A DNA stretch of 64,000 nt from Bradyrhizobium sp. BRP22 (GTDB taxonomy: Bacteria; Pseudomonadota; Alphaproteobacteria; Rhizobiales; Xanthobacteraceae), in contig NZ_JADYVX010000008.1 of the NCBI RefSeq assembly GCF_020194175.1, positions 207,697-271,696 of the forward strand, written 5' to 3'. Of this stretch, positions 52,735 through 62,126 are shown one piece after another. A model generated the notes under the pieces. It was not told the origin of the DNA. It made no database searches and saw only the letters and a program-made list of their open reading frames with translations. The first letter of the stretch is position 1. The number at the start of each line of letters is the position of its first letter. The position numbers were made by a program, and so were the translations under genes.

Positions 52735-53886
52735 TTAGATCGTTCTCCCCTTGGACGCCCGTGCGTTTTTCGTGCGTTTCGATATGCCGCGATCGTACCG
52801 CATGACCAGCCGGGTGCGCTTCTTCATATCCGCTTCCGCCTGGCGAACGTTCGTTCCGCGGCGAGCAATATATTCTTTACCATCCATGGGTGCCACGTGC
52901 GGCGGATCTCTATCGAGATACGGTCGTCCGATTCCGAACTCCTTCCCGTGTACATCGACCCATTTCCAGAGGGCTTCGCTGGCAACCCACCGCTGCGCCC
53001 GTGTCGTTCCCTTGACGCTCACGATATCCGCCGCAAGCCCGTGGCCATAGCCGCCGCGGAGGCTGCCGCCATGGTATGACCTGTTGCTCGCCGCCTTCAG
53101 GCCGCTCGCGATCGATTGGCGATAGTCATCGCGGAAGGCGCTGGTTATGCCGGGCGACAGCCCGGCCTGCTCCGCGGCGTGAAGCGTATGGAACAGCTTC
53201 AGCTTGAAGCGCCGATCCATGCCTCCGATCACGTAGTCCATCATCGGCATGCCGGCTCGTTCCGCCGCCCTGGGATCCTTCCACGTAAAGTCCGCATCGA
53301 CGAGCCTGGTAAAGGTCCTGGTAACAGTCACCGTTTTGCCGCGCTTCCTGACGGTCACTTTCCTCCGCTCGTACACCTTGTTGGTGTCCTCCTTGGGCGT
53401 CCGCTGGTACAGCGCCCACAGGTATCGGTCGACGCAGATGTCCACCACGAAGCACTCATCGAGAATTTCGATGCGGCTCACAGCCTCCCTGGCGTCATTT
53501 GGTACAGGATCGGGCGTGTTCGCCGTCGCCGCCTGCATGGACGGTGTATCGGGCGCGAGCGTCTGCGACGAATCGGGCAGCGCGGCCTCGACGATCGGTT
53601 CCGGCGCATCCGGAGCCGCTGTTGCATCGGTGGTCGTCCCGACCACCGATTCCACGGCCGCCGCCACATCGGCAGCAGCGACAGCGACGTTGCCCGTTGC
53701 CGTCACCTGCGATGCGTCCGCAGCTTCGGCGATGGGAGATGGTGCGCGGTGATCCTCGATCCGCATTGCACCGGCGTTCTCGATGCTGGCCGAACCTAGG
53801 CCATCAAGTGATGCGACGACCCAACCTGCAAGAACGATCGTTCCGCATAGCGCCGGCGCTGCCGTCGCAAATTGCCGCGCGTTCAT
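52735..53886 (-). CDS. M15-like (D-Ala-D-Ala carboxypeptidase-type) peptidoglycan hydrolase
   Basis: About 383 residues. An N-terminal membrane segment (ALCGTIVLAGWVVASLDGLG) is followed by 110 residues of Ala/Val/Thr/Pro low-complexity linker and a C-terminal domain. In that domain GITSAFRDDYRQS, GGYGHGLAADIV and DPPHVAP give the Arg, the His-Asp pair and the last His expected for a zinc peptidase of the M15/VanY group. A basic tail (KKRTRLVMRYDRGISKRTKN) ends it. It would trim peptide stems in the periplasm, next to the L,D-transpeptidase gene. ATG 53886 is chosen since the membrane segment starts there. Confidence 0.72.
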   Translation of the reverse strand: MNARQFATAAPALCGTIVLAGWVVASLDGLGSASIENAGAMRIEDHRAPSPIAEAADASQVTATGNVAVAAADVAAAVESVVGTTTDATAAPDAPEPIVEAALPDSSQTLAPDTPSMQAATANTPDPVPNDAREAVSRIEILDECFVVDICVDRYLWALYQRTPKEDTNKVYERRKVTVRKRGKTVTVTRTFTRLVDADFTWKDPRAAERAGMPMMDYVIGGMDRRFKLKLFHTLHAAEQAGLSPGITSAFRDDYRQSIASGLKAASNRSYHGGSLRGGYGHGLAADIVSVKGTTRAQRWVASEALWKWVDVHGKEFGIGRPYLDRDPPHVAPMDGKEYIARRGTNVRQAEADMKKRTRLVMRYDRGISKRTKNARASKGRTI

Positions 53887-54145
53887 GTCCCGTAGCCTCC
53901 AAAGGGGCTCCACTTGAGCCAAGCTGCACAGCCAAGCAGGTTGATTGTTCGGATCAAGATTTGGACGCACAATGGCGGAAACTGCAGGTTGTCAGCTTTT
54001 TTCCGGAACTGTTGCCGAGATGCAACGCGGCGGCGCTGAAGCGGTACCGCGACTTCGTCAGGTTTGGCTGGTAGCAAGACGCCGCCCTTCCAGGCAGATT
54101 TAAATTGGATTGTAACGATCGAAGCGCGGTTAGCCGCAGCATCAG

Positions 54146-55030
54146 TTACGGAGCGAGGGCGGCCCGCGCCTCTTCAAGGAATGGCCGGAGTGCCGGATTG
54201 AGATTGCCCGGCCGCCAGGCGACCACGTGCTCGATGGTAGGCGCCTTTTCGAGCTTGCGGTGGACCAGATTGGCGATGCCGAGCTGCCCCATGGATTGCG
54301 GCACCAGGGCAATACCAAGGTTTTCCGCGACCAGGTTCACGATCGTCTGCTGAAGGGCGACTTCCAGCCTGAACGTCGGCTCGAAGCCACCGGAACGACA
54401 ATAGGCGACAATCGCCTCGCGCAGCTTCGGTGCAACGTCGGTCGGGACAGCGATCAGGGGCTCGCCATTGAGTTGCTTGGCGCGGATCACCGCATGGCCG
54501 GCGAGAGGGTGGCTGGAGTGCACGGCCAGGCAAAGCCGCTCGCGGTAAATCGTATACGTGTCCAGGCCTCGAATGGGGCCGGGGTTGAACATGATGGCTG
54601 CATCGAAGCGACCGGCCAGCACGGCATCAGCCAGGGTGGCGGGAACGACCTCTCGCAATTCGACACGCACCCCGGGATGACTGGCCATGTGACGCCGCGC
54701 CAGGCCCGGCAGAACCGTGTAGGCCGCGTGCATCATGAAGCCGATGGAAAGCTCGCCCAACTCGCCGCGCTCAGCCAGGCGCGCGTTGCGGCAGGCTTGG
54801 TCGAAGCCGATCAACACCGCGCGTGCGTCTTCGAGAAAGCGCCGCCCGGCATGGGTCAGCGTCGCACGCCGTGAGTGACGTTCGAACAGGCGGACGCCGA
54901 GTTCCTTTTCGAGGGCCGCGATCTGCCGGCTTAAGGGCGGCTGGCTGATGTGGAGGCGTTCGGTGGCGCGGCCGAAGTGCAACGTCTCGGCCAGGGCCAC
55001 GAAATAGCGCATCTGCCTGATGTCGATCAT
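54146..55030 (-). CDS. LysR-family transcriptional regulator
   Basis: A 294-residue LysR protein. The N-terminal HTH is standard (MIDIRQMRYFVALAETLHFG, RLHISQPPLSRQIAALEKEL), and the effector domain shows LSIGFMMHAAYTVLPGLARR and GIALVPQSM. It is divergent from an AEC-type carrier gene with a 100-base AT-rich gap (AATTAGTATTAGATGATAT) suited to a LysR site, so it probably controls that carrier. ATG 55030 is preferred to upstream in-frame starts because the LysR fold begins there. Confidence 0.9.
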   Translation of the reverse strand: MIDIRQMRYFVALAETLHFGRATERLHISQPPLSRQIAALEKELGVRLFERHSRRATLTHAGRRFLEDARAVLIGFDQACRNARLAERGELGELSIGFMMHAAYTVLPGLARRHMASHPGVRVELREVVPATLADAVLAGRFDAAIMFNPGPIRGLDTYTIYRERLCLAVHSSHPLAGHAVIRAKQLNGEPLIAVPTDVAPKLREAIVAYCRSGGFEPTFRLEVALQQTIVNLVAENLGIALVPQSMGQLGIANLVHRKLEKAPTIEHVVAWRPGNLNPALRPFLEEARAALAP

Positions 55031-55130
55031 GATACCGGAAAGGTATGGATGGGAGCCATAATTAGTATTAGATGATATCAGAGCCGCTGGGATAGGGCTA
55101 ACCGGCAATCTTCAAAAGCCAGGCTTCCCG

Positions 55131-56066
55131 ATGCTCTCGACCCTCTCCGCCGTCCTACCCATTTTCGCGCTCATCTTCGCTGGTTGGCTCGCTCGCCGGA
55201 TCGGCGTCCTCCGGCTCCACGCCTCGACGGAGCTGAATCGCTTCGTGGTCTACCTCGCGCTGCCGGCCCTGCTGTTCGACGTCATCGCCCACGCGCGATG
55301 GGCCGACGTCTGGCAGCCGGGTTTCATCGCGGCATTCGGCGTCGGCGCGGCGCTGGTCTTCTGCCTGACGATCGCCGTTCGCCTGCGTCGCCCGCGGCAC
55401 CTGGCCGATGCCGCGATCGACGGACTGAATGCGGGTTACGCGAATGTTGGCTTTGTCGGTTTCCCGCTGGCGCTGGTGGCGCTTGGCCGGGACGCACTGG
55501 CACCGACCCTCATTGCCACGATCATCACGGTTTGCATCCTCTTTGGGATTGCGATCGTGCTGATCGAGACTGGCCTGCAAACCGAAAAGCGGCGCAGGCA
55601 CCTCCTGATCAAGGTGGGCGGTTCGCTGCTTCGCAATCCCTTGCTTGTCGCACCTGCTCTCGGTGCGATCATTCCGCTCGCCGGTCTCAGTGTTCCCGAT
55701 CCAGTGGAAAGCTTCCTGAAACTGTTGGGTGGCGCGGCCTCGCCCTGCGCGCTGATCGCGCTCGGACTGTTCCTCGCGGCGAAGCGGGAGACCGAGGAGC
55801 AGGACATCGGATCGGCAGCTCTTCTGGTCAGCTTCAAGCTTGTGCTGCAGCCGGCCGTCACCTGGGTGATGGCGACCGCCGTGTTCGGCCTCTCGCCGTT
55901 GCTCACCCATGTTGCCGTTCTGCTCGCCGCGCTCCCGACCGGGACAGGTCCTTTCATGCTGGCGGAGTTCTATCAGCGCGAGGCGGATATCACGTCCAAC
56001 GTCATCCTTGCATCCACGGCGGCATCGGTTCTGACCGTGAGCGGATATCTCGCTTTGGCCGGATAG
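55131..56066 (+). CDS. AEC-family transporter (auxin efflux carrier/malonate type)
   Basis: A 311-residue inner-membrane protein with about ten helices and the AEC halves: VLPIFALIFAGWLARRIGVL at the start, NAGYANVGFVGFPLALVALG, then ASPCALIALGLFLAAKRE and PTGTGPFMLAEFYQR. Bacterial members carry malonate or other organic acids. The direction of transport and the substrate are not known. It is controlled most likely by the divergent LysR gene and converges with the GntP gene, 20 bases away. Confidence 0.88.
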   Translation: MLSTLSAVLPIFALIFAGWLARRIGVLRLHASTELNRFVVYLALPALLFDVIAHARWADVWQPGFIAAFGVGAALVFCLTIAVRLRRPRHLADAAIDGLNAGYANVGFVGFPLALVALGRDALAPTLIATIITVCILFGIAIVLIETGLQTEKRRRHLLIKVGGSLLRNPLLVAPALGAIIPLAGLSVPDPVESFLKLLGGAASPCALIALGLFLAAKRETEEQDIGSAALLVSFKLVLQPAVTWVMATAVFGLSPLLTHVAVLLAALPTGTGPFMLAEFYQREADITSNVILASTAASVLTVSGYLALAG

Positions 56067-56086
56067 TCTCCGTCGCGTGCATTGCG

Positions 56087-57541
56087 TCAAAACGACCCGA
56101 ACACGCTGCCGATTGCGATCACGGCGACAAGGGCGATGACAGAGCTCACGATTCCGACCATCACGATGTCGAGGTAGCTTTCTCGGTGCGTCAGGCCGCA
56201 GATCGCGAGCAAGCTCACGACGGCGCCGTTGTGAGGCAGTATGTCCAGGGTCCCCGAGCCGATCACTGCGACGCGATGCAAGATCCCCGGATCAATCCCG
56301 GCCTGCGCGGCGATCGTCATGTAGGTCTGACCCAGCGCATCGAGCGCGATCGTCAGGCCGCCGGAGGCTGACCCTGTCAAGGCCGCAAGCAGATTTGTGG
56401 CGACGGCCAGCGACACCAGCGGACCGCCCTCGATGCCCAACACCCAATCCCGCACCATGTCGAAGGCGGGGAGGGAAGCGACAACAGCGCCGAAACCGAC
56501 GAGGCTTGCGACACTCAAGGCGGGCAGCACGGATGCATTGGCGCCGGCATCCATGGTTTGCCGCAGTGCCGGCAGCCGCGGCCAGTTGCAGATGATGACG
56601 GTCGAGATCGCCGCCGCCAATGCGACGATCACTGACCAGACGCCGGTGACGGCAGCCAGCGAAGTGTTCCCCCAACGCTGCTCGGCCAGGAATGAGAAGT
56701 CGAGCCGCGGCAGGACCAGTAGCGACATCAGAAGATTGACGGTGATGACGACGATCAAGGGAAGAATAGCGTTGAGGACCGGCGCCGCCGCTTCGCTGTG
56801 GTGCCCGTGGCGGATCTCCGCCGGATCGAATTCCCGCGCGGTTGTCGCTCGGCCGCGCAATAATTCATCATCGACTGCAGCTTCGGGCGTTGGCGATGGC
56901 GCGTCGCCGTAGCCCTCATTGGCCCGACGCGCGGCTTTCTCGGCGCGAAGCAGCCACCATAGCCCGACGCCCAGCATGATCGTCGACGCGATCAGGCCGA
57001 GGCCCGGCGCGGCGAACGGCGTCGTCCCGAAGAAGGGCATGGGGATGGCATTCTGAATCGACGGTGTGCCGGGCATCGCCGACATGGTGAAGGTCGAGGT
57101 GCCGAGAATGACCGCCGCAGGCACGAGGCGATGCGGAATCGCAGCCTTGCGAAACAGCGACTGGGCCATGGGAACGATCACGAAGAATGCGACGAACAGG
57201 CTGACGCCGCCATAGGTGACCAATGCGCCCGCGAGCACGACGGCAAGGATGACGCGGCGCTCGCCCAGACTGCGGGTGATGAAGTTCGCGACCGCGACGA
57301 CCGCACCGCTGTCGTCCATCAGCTTGCCGAAGACGGCGCCAAGCAGAAAAATGGGAAAGAATTGCGCGAGGAATTCCGCCGCGCTGCTCATGAACGTCTG
57401 CGTCCAGTTGGCGAGCAGCGGCTGACGGTCGAACGCTGCCGCGATCAGCGCGGCGACCGGCGCGAGCAGCAGGACGCTCCAGCCGCGGAAAGCGAGCCAG
57501 ATCAATACACCAAGCCCGACAAGAATGCCGAGAAGCCCCAT
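56087..57541 (-). CDS. GntP-family permease
   Basis: A 484-residue membrane protein of the gluconate/hydroxybutyrate permease group, with ten or more helices. Family stretches are FPIFLLGAVFGKLMDDSGA, GGVSLFVAFFVIVPMAQSLF, TMSAMPGTPSIQNAIPMPFF and, near the end, TGSASGGLTIALDALGQ and LDILPHNGAVVSLLAICGLT. It would import a sugar acid or D-3-hydroxybutyrate with protons. The start at ATG 57541 is six bases after the patatin stop, so the two genes form an operon; GntP next to a patatin-like lipase would fit use of hydroxybutyrate or lipid products. Confidence 0.9.
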   Translation of the reverse strand: MGLLGILVGLGVLIWLAFRGWSVLLLAPVAALIAAAFDRQPLLANWTQTFMSSAAEFLAQFFPIFLLGAVFGKLMDDSGAVVAVANFITRSLGERRVILAVVLAGALVTYGGVSLFVAFFVIVPMAQSLFRKAAIPHRLVPAAVILGTSTFTMSAMPGTPSIQNAIPMPFFGTTPFAAPGLGLIASTIMLGVGLWWLLRAEKAARRANEGYGDAPSPTPEAAVDDELLRGRATTAREFDPAEIRHGHHSEAAAPVLNAILPLIVVITVNLLMSLLVLPRLDFSFLAEQRWGNTSLAAVTGVWSVIVALAAAISTVIICNWPRLPALRQTMDAGANASVLPALSVASLVGFGAVVASLPAFDMVRDWVLGIEGGPLVSLAVATNLLAALTGSASGGLTIALDALGQTYMTIAAQAGIDPGILHRVAVIGSGTLDILPHNGAVVSLLAICGLTHRESYLDIVMVGIVSSVIALVAVIAIGSVFGSF

Positions 57542-57546
57542 GGCCC

Positions 57547-58566
57547 TCAGCACTCCGCCAGCAGGATGTCGAGATCGGCGGTCGAACGCCCGCCGAGATC
57601 GGCGCCGTGGGCGTCGAGGAATTCACTGGCGGCGCGCCGCCCTTCCTCGCGCAGCCTGGATACGAACGCCCATTCGGCGTTGAGCTTGGACGACGCGCCG
57701 AATGTCGCCAGCATGTCGCTCTTGATCCGGTGCGTCTTCATCTGTGCCCAACGGGCGCCCTCGCCGGTGCCGGGATCGGCGACCTGGCGAAGCAGTGCTA
57801 TCATCCGCAGTTCCTTCGCGAGCGGCGAATTGAATGAAATCTCGTTGAGGCGGTTGAGGATGTCAGCGGCGGTGCGTGGCTGCTCGGGCCGCTCGGTCGG
57901 GTTGATCTGCACGATGATGGTGTCGTGCGCATCAGTCTCGCGAACCAGCGGCGTGATCGTAGGATTGCCCGCGTAACCGCCGTCCCAATAGGGCTCGCCA
58001 TCGATCTCGATTGCGCGGAACATGGTCGGCAGGCAGGCCGACGCCAGCAGGACATCCGCATTGATCTCCGCGTTGCGGAAGATCCGTCCGCGACCGGTCC
58101 GCACCCGCGTGGCCGTGACGAAGAGTTTGATCGGCGCACGGGCAAGACGCTCGAAATCGATGGCCTTGGCCAGGATCTCTCGCAGCGGATTGAAGCCGAG
58201 CGGATTGAGGTCGTAGGGCGACAGCACCCGCGACATCAAGTCGGTGAAGAGATAGGCGGGAGAGGTGTCGAGCGACCATCGTCCCATGAGGTGGTCGAGA
58301 GGCGAGCGTTGCAGCGGACTGAATGCGGCGGCGCGCGAGACGCTCCGCCAATATTTGTCCAGGGCGTCGCGTGCCCCGGCGGCGCCGCCCTCCGTCCAGC
58401 CGTCCGCCAGCACAGCGGCGTTCATCGCCCCGGCCGAGGTCCCGGATATGCCTGCAATCTGAAGCCACGGCTCTTCCAGAAGCCGGTCGAGGACGCCCCA
58501 GGTGAACGCGCCATGCGAGCCGCCGCCCTGGAGGGCCAGGTCTATGAGCACCGGGCTTCGGTTCAT
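57547..58566 (-). CDS. Patatin-like phospholipase
   Basis: A 339-residue cytoplasmic lipase of the patatin fold. The oxyanion loop is LALQGGGSHGAFTWG, the nucleophile Ser44 is in GISGTSAGAMN, and the Asp of the catalytic dyad is in EPYWDGGYAGNP. No signal peptide. Such enzymes cleave acyl chains from phospholipids or act on stored lipids. It is transcribed leftward together with the GntP permease. ATG 58566 starts at the conserved N-terminus. Confidence 0.9.
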   Translation of the reverse strand: MNRSPVLIDLALQGGGSHGAFTWGVLDRLLEEPWLQIAGISGTSAGAMNAAVLADGWTEGGAAGARDALDKYWRSVSRAAAFSPLQRSPLDHLMGRWSLDTSPAYLFTDLMSRVLSPYDLNPLGFNPLREILAKAIDFERLARAPIKLFVTATRVRTGRGRIFRNAEINADVLLASACLPTMFRAIEIDGEPYWDGGYAGNPTITPLVRETDAHDTIIVQINPTERPEQPRTAADILNRLNEISFNSPLAKELRMIALLRQVADPGTGEGARWAQMKTHRIKSDMLATFGASSKLNAEWAFVSRLREEGRRAASEFLDAHGADLGGRSTADLDILLAEC

Positions 58567-58752
58567 GAGCCTCGATTTCCGCGGCCTACGGGGGGCTGAC
58601 TATGTCGCAGGTAGTCGGAACATGCGAGACAAACTTGTGGTCGCGATATGCACTGTCCGACGGCCGACCTCGCTTGGCCGCAGATCGGGCTGCGCCAGCA
58701 TGCAATTCCGGCAGCGCAGTCAGGGAACGGCCGCGTCTACCCTGACAATGGG

Positions 58753-58965
58753 CTAATTGGCTTCAATCCATTTGCGCCAATGGGTCGGATGAATGTCAGC
58801 GCGCGTTCCGCCCGAACGATCGACCCAGTTGGATCCATCCTTCCGGCAAGGAAACGGAAGTGCATGGACCATGCCATCATAGTTCAATGTGCAAATTTCG
58901 AGATCTTCGTCAGAGGGAGCTGTCGAAGTGGATTGCCATTCGGCTGAAACGGAGTGCATGGTCAA
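58753..58965 (-). CDS. Small hypothetical protein
   Basis: A 70-residue frame. Its middle (DEDLEICTLNYDGMVHALPF, PCRKDGSNWVD) and end (DIHPTHWRKWIEAN) read like a small conserved rhizobial protein with paired Cys and Trp, but I cannot name a family. It has no membrane segment or signal. About 187 non-coding bases separate it from each neighbour. Confidence 0.55.
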   Translation of the reverse strand: MTMHSVSAEWQSTSTAPSDEDLEICTLNYDGMVHALPFPCRKDGSNWVDRSGGTRADIHPTHWRKWIEAN

Positions 58966-59152
58966 CCTCCAGCAATGTTGCAGGCGAGCACGTCACCATT
59001 TTCGCTCGGTCACGATGGCCAGATGCAGCTTCGCCCCCTCCAAGCGGCAAACGCCCGGTCCTCCGTCCGGTTGCGATATATGAACATAGCATGACAGAGC
59101 GGTCGGGGAATGTGAACTGGTTCGCTAGAATGCAACCGAATAGGCTCCCAAT

Positions 59153-61780
59153 TTATTCGGCCGCGCGCGGCAATGGGCCGGCCGACCCCTTGGCCGGAGC
59201 CGCCCTGACCTGACGCGGCGGGCCCATCAGGACCGGCTGGAACAGCACGGCGGCGGCCATTGTGCACAGCAGCGCGAGCGCCATCATCTTGCCCATGCTC
59301 GACATGCCCGGATAGTTCGACGACCACATGCTTCCGAACGCGACGGCGGTGGTCATGGCACTGAAGATCACCGCGCGCGTCAGGCTGGACTGCAGCAAGC
59401 CGGTCTGCCCTTCGCGCCAGGCCATGATGTAGTAGATCTTGAAGGCGACGCCGACACCGAGCAGCAGCGGCAAGGCGATGATGTTGGCAAAGTTCATCGC
59501 CGTGCCGGTCAGCGTGCAGATCTCCAACGTCACGGCGCCCGCCAGCAGCAACGGGGTCAGCGTCAACAGCACGTCCGTGACGCGGCGCAGCGCGATCAGG
59601 AGCAGGATCGCGATGGCGACAAGCGCCAGCGCGCCGGCTTCAATGAAGGCGTCGATCACCGTCCTGCCCGACTGATAGAGGCTGATCGCGGGGCCGGTGG
59701 CCGAAGGCTCCGCCGCCATGACCGCCGTCGCAAAGCGCCGCATCACGCTGTTGTCCTGCGGGTTGCCTTTCGGCAGCGCCTCGACGCGAGCCCTGCCGTC
59801 GGGCAGCAGCCAGTCGCGTACTAGATTGGCCGGAAGATTCTGGACGGTCACAAGTTGCGGATCGAGGTTGCTGCGCAACTGGTCGAGATCGAGGTTCAAC
59901 GGTTGAACGAAGGCGGTTTCGGCGCTTGTGCGCGTCGCGGCGTCGGCTTCCGACAGGCGCATCAGCAAATCGGAAACGCGTCGTGCGGCTTCGGCGCCGG
60001 GCCCGGTCGCGCTGCCCGCGACTTTCGACAGATGTTGCGCGGTCGCGCGGATGGCGTCCACCGTGTCCTTGTCCGTTGGCGCCGGATCGCGCTTGGGATT
60101 GAGGGCGCCATGGAGGCGTGGCGCGGCGGCCTTGATGACGGCGATCTTCTGATCCTGTTGGTCCGGAACAAAGCTGCTCAGCGTCAGCGTGCGCGAGACC
60201 TCGGGCAGCGCAGCCAGCCGCTTTGCGATGCCGTCGGCTTCGCTCAGCGATGATGCCAGCACCTCGGCGTCGCCGCCGCTGGTCAGCGGATTGCCCTGCA
60301 ACTCGCGATAGGTCACAACCGAAGCGGCGTGCGGGTTTTGCAGGTGGATCGGGTTGAAATCAAACGGAAGGCGAAACAGCAATGGCGTTCCGGCAAGGAC
60401 GACAAGGATGGTGCCGGCGATCACCGCGATGCGATGCCGCTGCAGGAAATCATCCAGCCGCGCGAGGCTGCTGAAACCGACCGGTGCCACCTCTCCCGGC
60501 GGTTTGAGCAGAGCCAGCATCGCCGGGACAAGGGTGATGCTGCAGAGGAAGGCGATCAACATTCCGCATCCGGCAATGAGACCCAGTTCAAAAAGGCCCC
60601 GATAACTGGTCGGCAGGAACGAGAAGAACGCCACCGCCGTGGCCGCGGCAGCCAGGGAGAGGGGGGCTCCCGCCTTGCGTGCGGCCCGTCGCAGCGATTC
60701 ACGCAGATCGCCGCACTCATGCCGCTCGGAGCGGTAACGGACGCTGAACTGGATGCCGAAGTCCACGCCGAGCCCGACGAACAGGACGAAGAATGCAATC
60801 GAGATCAGGTTGAAGGCCCCGACCATGACGATGCCAAGGGCAGCGGTGGCGGCGAGACCGACGATGACGCTGAAAAACACCGCGGTGACGATCTTCCACG
60901 AACGAAGCGCCAGCCACAAGATGATCAGCGTTCCGAACAACGCCGTCAACGTGTCGCGCAGCGCGCTTTGCCGGATCACCGAGAACTGGTCGTCGTTCAT
61001 GGGCACGGTGCCGGTAAGCTGCAGGTTGGCGCCGAATTTCTCGCCCAGTTTCAGATCGGCCGCCGCGCGGCGGATGCCGTCCGTGGCCTTGCGGCCGGGC
61101 TGCAACGCGGAGAAATCCAGGATCGGCTCCACCTCGATGAAGTGACGCAATTGCTCCGTCCGCGGCTTTGAGCCCTGCACCAGCGCTTGCCATGAAAATG
61201 TCGCCGGCTTGCCGGCAAGCACGTCGCTCAGGGTCTCGTCGGCAAGCGAGAGCGGCCACGCCAGTTGATCGAGCTTGATGTCTCCTCCCTCGACGCCATC
61301 GATCGCATAGCCGAGCGCTTTCGCGACGCCGCGCAGGGTTGGGTCTGCAGCGAGCGAGCCGATCAGAAAGTCGGCGCTCGATAGTCCCGTGATGGACTTC
61401 TGGACGGTCGGCAGCGGCTCGAACAGCAGGCCGTTGCGCTGAAAGAATTCGCCTCCGTCAGGCCGAACGACCGCGCGGAATAGGTCCGGGTGCCTGGAGA
61501 GCTCCTGCTGCAGGGCGCTCGTCGCCGCTTCGCCGTTTTCCGGCGTCGGTGCCGAAACCACGACCAGGATTCCTTTGTCCGGAAATGCCTCGGAAAGCGC
61601 CAATTGCCGCTGACGCCAGGGAAGATTGTTGGCGATCAGGTTCTCCGTGTCCGTCGTGATCGAAAATCGCGCGACATCATAGGCGAGAGCCGCGACCGCG
61701 AGCAGGATTCCGAATATGAGAACCCACCAACGCCGATGCGCACAGAAATCCACGACTCCAACGATTGCTGATTTCAACAT
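59153..61780 (-). CDS. hpnN: Hopanoid transporter HpnN (RND/MMPL superfamily)
   Basis: An 875-residue inner-membrane RND protein. It has one N-terminal helix (WWVLIFGILLAVAALAYDVA), a large periplasmic domain, five helices (TLTALFGTLIILWLAL, FVLFVGLGVDFGIQFSVRYR), a second periplasmic domain and five more helices (FIEAGALALVAIAILLLIAL, LLLGVGVAFKIYYIMAWREG). This single-chain duplication and the FGIQFSVRYRSE stretch fit HpnN, which moves hopanoids to the outer membrane. Other hpn genes are not in the window; in rhizobia hpnN can be separate from the main cluster. Confidence 0.87.
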   Translation of the reverse strand: MLKSAIVGVVDFCAHRRWWVLIFGILLAVAALAYDVARFSITTDTENLIANNLPWRQRQLALSEAFPDKGILVVVSAPTPENGEAATSALQQELSRHPDLFRAVVRPDGGEFFQRNGLLFEPLPTVQKSITGLSSADFLIGSLAADPTLRGVAKALGYAIDGVEGGDIKLDQLAWPLSLADETLSDVLAGKPATFSWQALVQGSKPRTEQLRHFIEVEPILDFSALQPGRKATDGIRRAAADLKLGEKFGANLQLTGTVPMNDDQFSVIRQSALRDTLTALFGTLIILWLALRSWKIVTAVFFSVIVGLAATAALGIVMVGAFNLISIAFFVLFVGLGVDFGIQFSVRYRSERHECGDLRESLRRAARKAGAPLSLAAAATAVAFFSFLPTSYRGLFELGLIAGCGMLIAFLCSITLVPAMLALLKPPGEVAPVGFSSLARLDDFLQRHRIAVIAGTILVVLAGTPLLFRLPFDFNPIHLQNPHAASVVTYRELQGNPLTSGGDAEVLASSLSEADGIAKRLAALPEVSRTLTLSSFVPDQQDQKIAVIKAAAPRLHGALNPKRDPAPTDKDTVDAIRATAQHLSKVAGSATGPGAEAARRVSDLLMRLSEADAATRTSAETAFVQPLNLDLDQLRSNLDPQLVTVQNLPANLVRDWLLPDGRARVEALPKGNPQDNSVMRRFATAVMAAEPSATGPAISLYQSGRTVIDAFIEAGALALVAIAILLLIALRRVTDVLLTLTPLLLAGAVTLEICTLTGTAMNFANIIALPLLLGVGVAFKIYYIMAWREGQTGLLQSSLTRAVIFSAMTTAVAFGSMWSSNYPGMSSMGKMMALALLCTMAAAVLFQPVLMGPPRQVRAAPAKGSAGPLPRAAE

Positions 61781-62126
61781 GATGAATCGGCTTTCCCAAC
61801 GGGCGCATCGCCTTCGGCCACAAACTCCGCGTCAATGCTGGATTGATCTTCGGGGGAAACTCGTGCGCAACGAGCGTACCCGTCCGCCCCGATATGGGTC
61901 ACTACAACAAATAGTGCGGCTTCAGGCGAAGCGTGGCCGAAGGATGCGTTGCCAATCAAAACCCTGTCTTCCGAGGTTCGCGTGAGCGTTTCAAATTTGC
62001 ACGGTGCGCGCGGTTCCTGTCCAGGCTCCGCAGGTACAGACAAAACGGCGGCACGAGAATGCAAACCTAGGTATGATCATTCTCTCGAGGAGAAACTATA
62101 AAAAGTCGGCTCCGGAACGGGGCTTG
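61781..62126. other. Intergenic 346-base stretch without a supported gene
   Basis: Divergent gap between hpnN and the sensor kinase. A 96-codon reverse frame (61774-62064, TTG start) overlaps the hpnN start by seven bases, but it has no good ribosome site, moderate GC3 and no family-like segment, so I do not call it. No terminator or repeat is seen. Confidence 0.45.

Noticed and set aside
61774..62064. 96-codon reverse frame overlapping the hpnN start
   Set aside because: TTG start without ribosome site, weak GC3 and no recognisable domain; the ATGTTGA overlap with hpnN could be chance.
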